Assembly (NCBI GenBank): GCA_036785325.1
Contig: JAXIVH010000506.1
Coordinates: 1-64,000, forward strand
Source: Urophycis tenuis
Lineage: Eukaryota > Chordata > Actinopteri > Gadiformes > Phycidae
Direction of reading: 5' to 3'
DNA: 64,000 nt
The position numbers were made by a program, and so were the translations under genes. The notes below the pieces were generated by a model. It searched no databases and was not told the origin of the DNA. It was given only the letters and a program-made list of their open reading frames with translations. Positions 1-6,933 of the stretch are shown one piece after another (positions within the stretch are counted from its first letter, which is position 1; every line of letters begins with the position of its first letter).

Positions 1-135
1 GGTAACGTCGAGGTAAGTAAAGGTAAGTAAAACACTTTTTAGGATACATTGTTTTGGTTATGGAGAGGAGGGGGCACATACTTACCCCCTGACCAGCACA
101 AACCAGTTGTTAACACCGCTAGGTAGCCCTGGTTT

Positions 136-145
136 GGCCAATCAG
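136..145 (+). promoter_or_regulatory. CCAAT box (NF-Y consensus) in module A
   Basis: GGCCAATCAG fits the known NF-Y consensus RRCCAATSR. It recurs 136-145 bases into every unit. Whether NF-Y binds, and whether any transcription starts nearby, cannot be told from sequence; single matches of this length also occur by chance. Confidence 0.35.
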
Positions 146-209
146 GGCCGGAGCTTGGTTCTTGTCCTCTGTTGGGTCCAGATGAACTAGCAGAAAACTG
201 GGGTCACGA

Positions 210-400
210 AGGACCGAGGCCAGCCGTGACAAAGCACTGCCTCCACGGTCCCCCAATGCAGCTATCCTCAGCGATGGGTGTCCAGACCTAGGAAAGACCA
301 AGACCAGCCCCGACCAGCGGTGCCTTCCCAGTCGGTCCCAGGGTAGGAAAGGCCAAGGCCAGCCGCGACTAAGCACTGCCTCCCTGGCCCCTCCAGGACC
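210..400. repeat. Three-copy diverged GC-rich minisatellite inside module A
   Basis: Three related stretches begin near 210, 290 and 345. Each reads roughly GGAMMGRCCARGCCAGCC, then a CGACYAAGCACTGCC-type core, then a run ending in GGTCCC or GGCCCC. Copies one and three are closest (both contain AAGCACTGCCTCC); copy two is more diverged. The copies are imperfect and unevenly spaced (80 and 55 bp), so the duplication is older than the array's amplification. It also accounts for the repetitive look of the minus-strand translation. Confidence 0.7.
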
Positions 401-598
401 CCATGCCGAACAGCCTGTTAATAACAATTCCTGTGCCCCATACACCGCGCGACTACAGAGATTGTGTAGGAAGTTGACCTTAGAGAAGACTCAATGGCTT
501 ACTTTCCTCACCCAAAACAACAATTTCTTGGGGTAGTCTATTCTCGCCGTAGGTACTTCGGTAATGGTTTTTTTTGTGAAAAGTTTTCCGGATGAAAT

Positions 599-615
599 GC
601 ATGCTGGGTAATTGT
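599..615 (-). promoter_or_regulatory. ZNF143/THAP11-like site at the end of module A
   Basis: On the minus strand this reads ACAATTACCCAGCATGC. The established ZNF143/THAP11 motif contains ACAATTCCCAGCATGC; the match is complete apart from one extra base between the halves. An ETS-like CCGGAAAA lies just beside it on the minus strand at about 583-590. It is conserved in all units, immediately before the telomere-like field. Related sequences are common in vertebrate promoters and some transposons, so function is inference. Confidence 0.4.
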
Positions 616-682
616 CTTCTTCCTCCAATATGTCAAGTGTAGGTTAAGGTTAGGGTAGATTTAGGGGTAGAGTTAGCAGTTA

Positions 683-697
683 ACCTTAACGTTAGGT
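683..697. repeat. Small head-to-head telomere-like inversion
   Basis: ACCTTAACGTTAGGT places a C-strand type CCTTAA directly against a G-strand type GTTAGG, forming an almost perfect palindrome centred on AACGTT. It is the one clear place in module B where orientation flips. It recurs at the same offset in every unit. Confidence 0.7.
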
Positions 698-1363
698 TTG
701 AAGTAAATGGGAGGGGTTGCGGTTAGGGTTAAGGTTAGGGCTGAGGTTAGGGTTAGGTATAAGGTTACGGTTTAGGGTTAAGGTTAGGGTTAAGGTTAGG
801 GTTACGGTTAGGGCTAAGGTTAGGGCTAAGGTTAGAGTAAGGGTTAGGGTTAGCGTTACGGTTAGGGTAAGGTTAGGGTTAGGGTTAGAGGTTAGGGGTT
901 AGGGGTTAGGGTTAAGATGAGGGCTGAGGTTAGGGTTAAGGTTAGGGCTGAGGTTAGGGTTAGGTTTAAGGTTAGGGATAAGGATAGGGTTGGGGTTACG
1001 GCTGAGATTGGGGTTAAGGTTAGGGTTGAGGTTAGGGTTAGTGTTATGGATAAGGTTAGGTTAAGTGTTAGGGCCAAGGTTAGGGTTAAGGTTATGGTTA
1101 AGATTAGGGTTAGGGCTAGAATTAGGGTTAGGGCTAAGGTTAGGGTTAGGGTTATGGCTGAGGTTAGGGTTAAGGTTAGGTTTGAGGTTAGTGTTAAGGT
1201 TAGGGCCAAGGTTAGGGTTAGGGTTAAGGTTAGGGTTAGGGCTAAGGTAAGGGTTAGGGTTATGGCTGAGGCTAGGGTTAGGGCTAAAGTTAGGGTAAAG
1301 GTTAGAGTTAGGGTTAGCGTTAGAGTTAGGGTAGGGTTAGTGTTGGAGGTTAGGGTAGGCTTA

Positions 1364-1411
1364 GGGTTAGAGTTAGAGTAGGGGTTAGGGTTAGAGTTAG
1401 AGTAGGGGTTA
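1364..1411 (+). repeat. 24-bp tandem duplication inside module B
   Basis: Two adjacent copies of a 24-bp sequence (1364-1387 and 1388-1411), starting GGGTTAGAG and containing GAGTAGGGG, show a local duplication near the right end of the telomere-like field. The stop codon TAG in GAGTAG closes the plus-strand 154-codon open frame here in every unit. Confidence 0.85.
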
Positions 1412-1759
1412 GGGTTAGTGTTAAGGCTAAGGTTAGGGGTTGAGGTTAGTGTTAAGATTAGGGCCAAGGTAAGGGTTAGTGTTAGGGTTGAGTTAGGGTT
1501 AGGGCTAAGGTTAGGCCTATGGTTAGGGTTGGGTTCGTTAGAGTTATCTCGATGACCCCCCCCACCTCATCCAACGACTCGGTAGTTGAATAGGGGATCA
1601 AAGGCAGTTGCACTCGCCAATATCTAGTCATCCGCAGCTCTCTTTTCCCATATTACCAAGAATGAAGTAAAACGAAATGGTTATCTGTCTTGTTGTGATA
1701 TAACCGCTGATTTGGAGATATAGACTTGTTTTTCCTTTTCCCAAAGGTTTTCTTTGTTC

Positions 1760-1770
1760 CAAGATGGAGG
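1760..1770 (+). promoter_or_regulatory. YY1-like site, polymorphic among units
   Basis: CAAGATGGAGG is close to the YY1 consensus CAAGATGGCGG. It is intact in units with the S-alpha tail (1, 2, 8, 10, 15, and the mosaics 5 and 25). It is changed to CAAGATGAAGG in S-beta and normal L units. Binding is inferred only from the match. Confidence 0.25.
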
Positions 1771-1808
1771 TCAATCTAGTTTGATTGAAGGTACTTCCAA
1801 TGCATTGG

Positions 1809-1857
1809 TATATTTACTTATTTGAATAAAGACGAGTCACAGCTGGAGTGAGACTTT
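1809..1857 (-). mobile_element. Fragment r0 of the short retroposon-like family
   Basis: Contains the core AATAAAGACGAG-TCACAGCTGGAGTGAG shared with the two longer copies in module D. On the minus strand it reads CTCACTCCAGCTGTGA followed by an A/T-rich tail, so it looks like the 3' end of a 5'-truncated copy. It is present in both S and L units. No flanking direct repeat was found. Confidence 0.5.
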
Positions 1858-2073
1858 TCTTTTCCATTTCTATTTGAGTATAAACGTGCTATCGAAATAT
1901 TAGGACACGTCATCAGTAGTGGACCCTGGGATCATAGGGTGTTTCTGGCCATTGTCACTATACACCCTCACCCAAGGGAGGCCCCCCCGAGAGTGATCAA
2001 TTCTCAAGGTGTGTCGTTTCCGAAATGGAATTGGTATTGGGTTTAAGCTTTTTTAGGAGTGATCATTTGTTGA

Positions 2074-4146
2074 GGTAACGTCGAGGTAAGTAAAGGTAAG
2101 TAAAACACTTTTTAGGATACATTGTTTTGGTTATGGAGAGGAGGGGGCACATACTTACCCCCTGACCAGCACAAACCAGTTGTTAACACCGCTAGGTAGC
2201 CCTGGTTTGGCCAATCAGGGCCGGAGCTTGGTTCTTGTCCTCTGTTGGGTCCAGATGAACTAGCAGAAAACTGGGGTCACGAAGGACCGAGGCCAGCCGT
2301 GACAAAGCACTGCCTCCACGGTCCCCCAATGCAGCTATCCTCAGCGATGGGTGTCCAGACCTAGGAAAGACCAAGACCAGCCCCGACCAGCGGTGCCTTC
2401 CCAGTCGGTCCCAGGGTAGGAAAGGCCAAGGCCAGCCGCGACTAAGCACTGCCTCCCTGGCCCCTCCAGGACCCCATGCCGAACAGCCTGTTAATAACAA
2501 TTCCTGTGCCCCATACACCGCGCGACTACAGAGATTGTGTAGGAAGTTGACCTTAGAGAAGACTCAATGGCTTACTTTCCTCACCCAAAACAACAATTTC
2601 TTGGGGTAGTCTATTCTCGCCGTAGGTACTTCGGTAATGTTTTTTTTTGTGAAAAGTTTTCCGGATGAAATGCATGCTGGGTAATTGTCTTCTTCCTCCA
2701 ATATGTCAAGTGTAGGTTAAGGTTAGGGTAGATTTAGGGGTAGAGTTAGCAGTTAACCTTAACGTTAGGTTTGAAGTAAATGGGAGGGGTTACGGTTAGG
2801 GTTAAGGTTAGGGCTGAGGTTAGGGTTAGGTATAAGGTTACGGTTTAGGGTTAAGGTTAGGGTTAAGGTTAGGGTTACGGTTAGGGCTAAGGTTAGGGCT
2901 AAGGTTAGAGTAAGGGTTAGGGTTAGCGTTACGGTTAGGGTAAGGTTAGGGTTAGGGTTAGAGGTTAGGGGTTAGGGGTTAGGGTTAAGATGAGGGCTGA
3001 GGTTAGGGTTAAGGTTAGGGCTGAGGTTAGGGTTAGGTTTAAGGTTAGGGATAAGGATAGGGTTGGGGTTACGGCTGAGATTGGGGTTAAGGTTAGGGTT
3101 GAGGTTAGGGTTAGTGTTATGGATAAGGTTAGGTTAAGTGTTAGGGCCAAGGTTAGGGTTAAGGTTATGGTTAAGATTAGGGTTAGGGCTAGAATTAGGG
3201 TTAGGGCTAAGGTTAGGGTTAGGGTTATGGCTGAGGTTAGGGTTAAGGTTAGGTTTGAGGTTAGTGTTAAGGTTAGGGCCAAGGTTAGGGTTAGGGTTAA
3301 GGTTAGGGTTAGGGCTAAGGTAAGGGTTAGGGTTATGGCTGAGGCTAGGGTTAGGGCTAAAGTTAGGGTAAAGGTTAGAGTTAGGGTTAGCGTTAGAGTT
3401 AGGGTAGGGTTAGTGTTGGAGGTTAGGGTAGGCTTAGGGTTAGAGTTAGAGTAGGGGTTAGGGTTAGAGTTAGAGTAGGGGTTAGGGTTAGTGTTAAGGC
3501 TAAGGTTAGGGGTTGAGGTTAGTGTTAAGATTAGGGCCAAGGTAAGGGTTAGTGTTAGGGTTGAGTTAGGGTTAGGGCTAAGGTTAGGCCTATGGTTAGG
3601 GTTGGGTTCGTTAGAGTTATCTCGATGACCCCCCCCACCTCATCCAACGACTCGGTAGTTGAATAGGGGATCAAAGGCAGTTGCACTCGCCAATATCTAG
3701 TCATCCGCAGCTCTCTTTTCCCATATTACCAAGAATGAAGTAAAACGAAATGGTTATCTGTCTTGTTGTGATATAACCGCTGATTTGGAGATATAGACTT
3801 GTTTTTCCTTTTCCCAAAGGTTTTCTTTGTTCCAAGATGGAGGTCAATCTAGTTTGATTGAAGGTACTTCCAATGCATTGGTATATTTACTTATTTGAAT
3901 AAAGACGAGTCACAGCTGGAGTGAGACTTTTCTTTTCCATTTCTATTTGAGTATAAACGTGCTATCGAAATATTAGGACACGTCATCAGTAGTGGACCCT
4001 GGGATCATAGGGTGTTTCTGGCCATTGTCACTATACACCCTCACCCAAGGGAGGCCCCCCCGAGAGTGATCAATTCTCAAGGTGTGTCGTTTCCGAAATG
4101 GAATTGGTATTGGGTTTAAGCTTTTTTAGGAGTGATCATTTGTTGA
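2074..4146 (+). repeat. Unit 2, short form
   Basis: 2073 bp; telomere-like field 2714-3606; S-alpha tail. The T-run is one G followed by nine T, shared only with unit 6, and module B starts with GGTTACGG, otherwise seen only in L units 3, 6, 7, 9 and 26. This suggests that its module A and early B were copied from an L unit like unit 6. Confidence 0.97.
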
Positions 4147-5743
4147 GGTAACGTCGAGGTAAGTAAAGGTAAGTAAAACACTTTTTAGGATACATTGTTT
4201 TGGTTATGGAGAGGAGGGGGCACATACTTACCCCCTGACCAGCACAAACCAGTTGTTAACACCGCTAGGTAGCCCTGGTTTGGCCAATCAGGGCCGGAGC
4301 TTGGTTCTTGTCCTCTGTTGGGTCCAGATGAACTAGCAGAAAACTGGGGTCACGAAGGACCGAGGCCAGCCGTGACAAAGCACTGCCTCCACGGTCCCCC
4401 AATGCAGCTATCCTCAGCGATGGGTGTCCAGACCTAGGAAAGACCAAGACCAGCCCCGACCAGCGGTGCCTTCCCAGTCGGTCCCAGGGTAGGAAAGGCC
4501 AAGGCCAGCCGCGACTAAGCACTGCCTCCCTGGCCCCTCCAGGACCCCATGCCGAACAGCCTGTTAATAACAATTCCTGTGCCCCATACACCGCGCGACT
4601 ACAGAGATTGTGTAGGAAGTTGACCTTAGAGAAGACTCAATGGCTTACTTTCCTCACCCAAAACAACAATTTCTTGGGGTAGTCTATTCTCGCCGTAGGT
4701 ACTTCGGTAATGGGTTTTTTTGTGAAAAGTTTTCCGGATGAAATGCATGCTGGGTAATTGTCTTCTTCCTCCAATATGTCAAGTGTAGGTTAAGGTTAGG
4801 GTAGATTTAGGGGTAGAGTTAGCAGTTAACCTTAACGTTAGGTTTGAAGTAAATGGGAGGGGTTACGGTTAGGGTTAAGGTTAGGGCTGAGGTTAGGGTT
4901 AGGTATAAGGTTACGGTTTAGGGTTAAGGTTAGGGTTAAGGTTAGGGTTACGGTTAGGGCTAAGGTTAGGGCTAAGGTTAGAGTAAGGGTTAGGGTTAGC
5001 GTTACGGTTAGGGTAAGGTTAGGGTTAGGGTTAGAGGTTAGGGGTTAGGGGTTAGGGTTAAGATGAGGGCTGAGGTTAGGGTTAAGGTTAGGGCTGAGGT
5101 TAGGGTTAGGTTTAAGGTTAGGGATAAGGATAGGGTTGGGGTTACGGCTGAGATTGGGGTTAAGGTTAGGGTTGAGGTTAGGGTTAGTGTTATGGATAAG
5201 GTTAGGTTAAGTGTTAGGGCCAAGGTTAGGGTTAAGGTTATGGTTAAGATTAGGGTTAGGGCTAGAATTAGGGTTAGGGCTAAGGTTAGGGTTAGGGTTA
5301 TGGCTGAGGTTAGGGTTAAGGTTAGGTTTGAGGTTAGTGTTAAGGTTAGGGCCAAGGTTAGGGTTAGGGTTAAGGTTAGGGTTAGGGCTAAGGTAAGGGT
5401 TAGGGTTATGGCTGAGGCTAGGGTTAGGGCTAAAGTTAGGGCAAAGGTTAGAGTTAGGGTTAGCGTTAGAGTTAGGGTAGGGTTAGTGTTGGAGGTTAGG
5501 GTAGGCTTAGGGTTAGAGTTAGAGTAGGGGTTAGGGTTAGAGTTAGAGTAGGGGTTAGGGTTAGTGTTAAGGCTAAGGTTAGGGGTTGAGGTTAGTGTTA
5601 AGATTAGGGCCAAGGTAAGGGTTAGTGTTAGGGTTGAGTTAGGGTTAGGGCTAAGGTTAGGCCTATGGTTAGGGTTGGGGTTGAGGTTATCCCTAGGGTT
5701 AGAGTTAGAGCTAGAGATTGAGGAAGGTAGAGTCAAGGTGAGA

Positions 5744-5759
5744 CAGTCTGTACGGACTG
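5744..5759. repeat. 16-bp near-perfect palindrome in module D
   Basis: CAGTCTGTACGGACTG has matching arms CAGTC and GACTG around TGTACG; only the inner pair is mismatched. Present in every module D checked. No known site assigned. Confidence 0.75.
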
Positions 5760-5805
5760 AACTCACCCCCGCCGGATCGGGCTAGTACACTCTATCTCCC
5801 CCAAC

Positions 5806-5825
5806 TCCCTCATTTCCATGAGGGA
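5806..5825. repeat. 8-bp perfect hairpin in module D
   Basis: TCCCTCAT, loop TTCC, ATGAGGGA: a perfect 8-bp stem with a 4-base loop. It is followed by purine-rich DNA and a TATATATATTTAATATATA tract (about 5852-5870). There is no T-run immediately after it, so it is not called a terminator. Confidence 0.75.
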
Positions 5826-5880
5826 AGACAGGGGAGAAGAGATGGGAGGAGTATATATATTTAATATATATTTTTTTAGT

Positions 5881-6010
5881 TAATAAATACATCGAGAGAC
5901 TCACAGCTGGAGTGGGTTTTAATCTTTGTATTCAAGGTTGTTCCTCCTCTTTTGATTCCTCGCTGGTGGTGCGTCGTCTCCACCTAGTGGTCGTTTTGTG
6001 AAGAAGAGTT
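5881..6010 (-). mobile_element. Retroposon-like copy r1 in module D
   Basis: On the minus strand it starts near TTCACAAAACGACCACTAG, passes through GAATCAAAAG, and ends CCCACTCCAGCTGTGAG followed by AT-rich sequence (5851-5890 region). It aligns along its length with r2 (6205-6322), with many substitutions, so the two are old, independent copies or an old duplication. No convincing flanking direct repeat; a 7-bp AGAAGAG on both sides is too short to rely on. Confidence 0.6.
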
Positions 6011-6071
6011 ATAGAAATAGAAATAGAAATACTCTATTGTTCCCAGGTTGGGAAATTGCATTAATAGGTAA

Positions 6072-6100
6072 GTAATAATAATAATAACAATAATAATAGG
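6072..6100. repeat. AAT trinucleotide microsatellite
   Basis: AATAATAATAATAACAATAATAAT tract, constant in 12 long units and 9 bp shorter in unit 25. It is flanked by ATTGCATT on the left and AATTGCAAT on the right, a loose inverted repeat. A shorter GAAAT repeat lies just upstream at about 6011-6031. Confidence 0.85.
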
Positions 6101-6125
6101 TAATTGCAATAGTTGGTAAGGTAAT

Positions 6126-6322
6126 CTATATTTGATTTATTTATTTATATTTGTATATTTATTTAGTCTATTTATTTATTCATTTTTGTTTATTTATTTA
6201 TTTAGATAAAGAGGATCACAGCTGGAGTGAGTTTTTAGTCTTTGTGTTAAAGGCTGGTTGCCTTCTTTTGATTCTTCAGTGGTGGTCCATCGCCTCCATC
6301 TAGTGGTCGTTTTGTGAATAAC
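6126..6322 (-). mobile_element. Short retroposon-like insertion r2 with 15-bp target-site duplication
   Basis: The direct repeat AGTTGGTAAGGTAAT occurs perfectly at 6111-6125 and 6323-6337. The 197 bp between read, on the minus strand, as a body of about 118 bp starting GTTATTCACAAAACG and ending CTCACTCCAGCTGTGATCC. A tail of about 79 bp made of TAAA/AATA units follows, directly against the second direct repeat. Perfect 15-bp duplications plus an A-rich 3' tail are the hallmark of target-primed reverse transcription. The body has no clear Pol III A or B box, so it may be a 5'-truncated LINE end rather than a SINE. Family not recognised. Confidence 0.7.
6131..6204. repeat. TTTA-rich microsatellite tract (tail of r2)
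   Basis: Imperfect repeats of TTTA/TTTAT with interruptions GTATA, GTCTA and CATTTTTG. Best read as the 3' tail of the minus-strand retroposon r2. Identical interruptions in the other long units I read show that the tail predates amplification of the array. Confidence 0.8.
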
Positions 6323-6933
6323 AGTTGGTAAGGTAATATAAATGGGTTGTGTAGAGAGCCCGTTCTTTCGATGGCCCTGGCTCGGTTAGGTTCGTTAGAG
6401 TTATCTCGATGACCCCCCCCCCACCTCATCCAACGACTCGGTAGTTGAATAGGGGATCAAAGGCAGTTGCACTCGCCAATATCTAGTCATCCGCAGCTCT
6501 CTTTTCCCATATTACCAAGAATGAAGTAAAACGAAATGGTTATCTGTCTTGTTGTGATATAACCGCTGATTTGGAGATATAGACTTGTTTTTCCTTTTCC
6601 CAAAGGTTTTCTTTGTTCCAAGATGAAGGTCAATCTAGTTTGATTGAAGGTACTTCCAATGCATTGGTATATTTACTTATTTGAATAAAGACGAGTCACA
6701 GCTGGAGTGAGACTTTTCTTTTCCATTTCTATTTGAGTATAAACGTGCTATCGAAATATTAGGACACGTCATCAGTAGTGGACCCTGGGATCATAGGGTG
6801 TTTCTGGCCATTGTCACTATACACCCTCACCCAAGGGAGGCCCCCCCGAGAGTGATCAATTCTCAAGGTGTGTCGTTTCCGAAATGGAATTGGTATTGGG
6901 TTTAAGCTTTTTCAAGGAGTGATCATTTGTTGA

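Larger units (their letters stand above)
1..640. other. Module A: mixed-composition front part of the unit (described in unit 1)
   Basis: This non-telomeric stretch opens with two direct copies of GGTAAGTAAA (12-21 and 22-31), then a GC stem AGGGGG/CCCCCT (69-74 and 85-90, loop of ten). A GC-rich block with a three-copy minisatellite follows at 210-400, then a T-run of seven to nine. It ends with the sequence around GCATGCTGGG. The minus strand is open for 108 codons over 119-445, but I judge that non-coding. The module recurs at the same offset in every unit. Confidence 0.9.
641..1533 (+). repeat. Module B: degenerate TTAGGG-like hexamer field (described in unit 1)
   Basis: About 893 bp built from TTAGGG and variants TTAAGG, CTGAGG, CTAAGG, CCAAGG, TTACGG, TTATGG, GTGTTA and others, nearly all in one orientation and with very little C on the plus strand. 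Hexamer phase is kept over long stretches, so several frames stay open and translate as dipeptide repeats (RV/KV, GL/RL and, on the minus strand, LT). It resembles an old interstitial telomere-like tract rather than a working telomere because exact TTAGGG runs are never longer than a few copies. It recurs in every unit. Confidence 0.93.
1..2073 (+). repeat. Unit 1, short form
   Basis: 2073 bp; telomere-like field 641-1533; no 711-bp module D. It carries GG followed by eight T in the module A T-run, the variant GGTTGCGG at the start of module B, and a tail with CAAGATGGAGG and TTTTCCATT (called S-alpha here). Its T-run matches the S-beta units although its tail is S-alpha. Confidence 0.97.
1534..2073. 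other. Module C: right part of the unit (described in unit 1)
   Basis: About 540 bp of ordinary-composition DNA shared by S and L units. It opens with TTCGTTAGAGTTATC, has a C-run (eight C in S, ten in most L), then AT-rich sequence, the palindrome CCAATGCATTGG (1797-1808), a retroposon fragment (1809-1857), and an inverted repeat AGGGTGT/ACACCCT (1936-1942 and 1962-1968). AGTGATCA occurs twice near the end. I see no gene. Most diagnostic differences between S-alpha, S-beta and L units lie here. Confidence 0.88.
5680..6390. repeat. Module D: 711-bp segment present only in long units (described in unit 3)
   Basis: Exactly 711 bp separates the common left flank ending TTAGGGTTGGG from the common right flank starting TTCGTTAGAG. 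Its first 45 or so bases continue the telomere-like field (GTTGAGG, CCTAGGGTTAGAG). Then come a palindrome, a hairpin, AT-rich DNA, two retroposon-like copies, GAAAT and AAT microsatellites and a TTTA-rich tract. The ends share only GG, and I see no terminal inverted repeats. Other copies: 10540-11250, 13326-14036, 16113-16823, 20973-21683, 25826-26536, 30679-31389, 37605-38315, 42458-43168, 47318-48028, 54243-54953, 59095-59796 and 61870-62580. Confidence 0.93.
4147..6933 (+). repeat. Unit 3, long form (reference for module D)
   Basis: 2787 bp; telomere-like field 4787-5679 continuing to about 5725; module D 5680-6390. C-run of ten, tail with GATGAAGG and TTTTTCAAGG (typical L tail). It carries the C allele at the GTTAGGGCAAAGG site typical of long units. 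Confidence 0.97.

Noticed and set aside
12..31. Splice donor consensus (GGTAAGTAAA twice)
   Set aside because: Perfect donor-like matches but no plausible exon, acceptor or open frame linked to them; treated as a short direct repeat.
119..445. Minus-strand 108-codon open frame repeated in nearly every unit
   Set aside because: It runs over a GC-rich minisatellite, shows no recognisable domain, is frameshifted in units 23 and 25, and its conservation is explained by the near-identity of the whole unit.
892..1467. Minus-strand 191/242-codon frames and plus-strand 154-, 73- and 61-codon frames in module B
   Set aside because: Dipeptide repeats from a hexamer array lacking stops; several overlapping frames are open at once, and length changes between units follow S/L structure and single base changes rather than any coding constraint.
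641..1533. True telomere end
   Set aside because: Hexamers are degenerate, the field is embedded between unique modules and repeats internally every 2-3 kb, so it is interstitial telomere-like DNA.
1825..1830. Polyadenylation signal AATAAA
   Set aside because: It lies in the retroposon fragment's A/T-rich part with no supported upstream gene; such hexamers are common by chance.
5981..6003. CTCF site at CCACCTAGTGGTCG in r1 and CCATCTAGTGGTCG in r2
   Set aside because: It resembles the CTCF core only partly, with several mismatches at key positions; it is part of the shared retroposon-like body.
5680..6390. Module D as a DNA transposon or MITE
   Set aside because: No terminal inverted repeats and no target duplication at its ends; only GG is shared, and its left end continues the neighbouring telomere-like field.
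6247..6429. Minus-strand 60-codon frame across the module D to C junction
   Set aside because: It runs across a retroposon-like copy and a variable C-run; in unit 25 the shorter C-run shifts the frame. No sign of coding.
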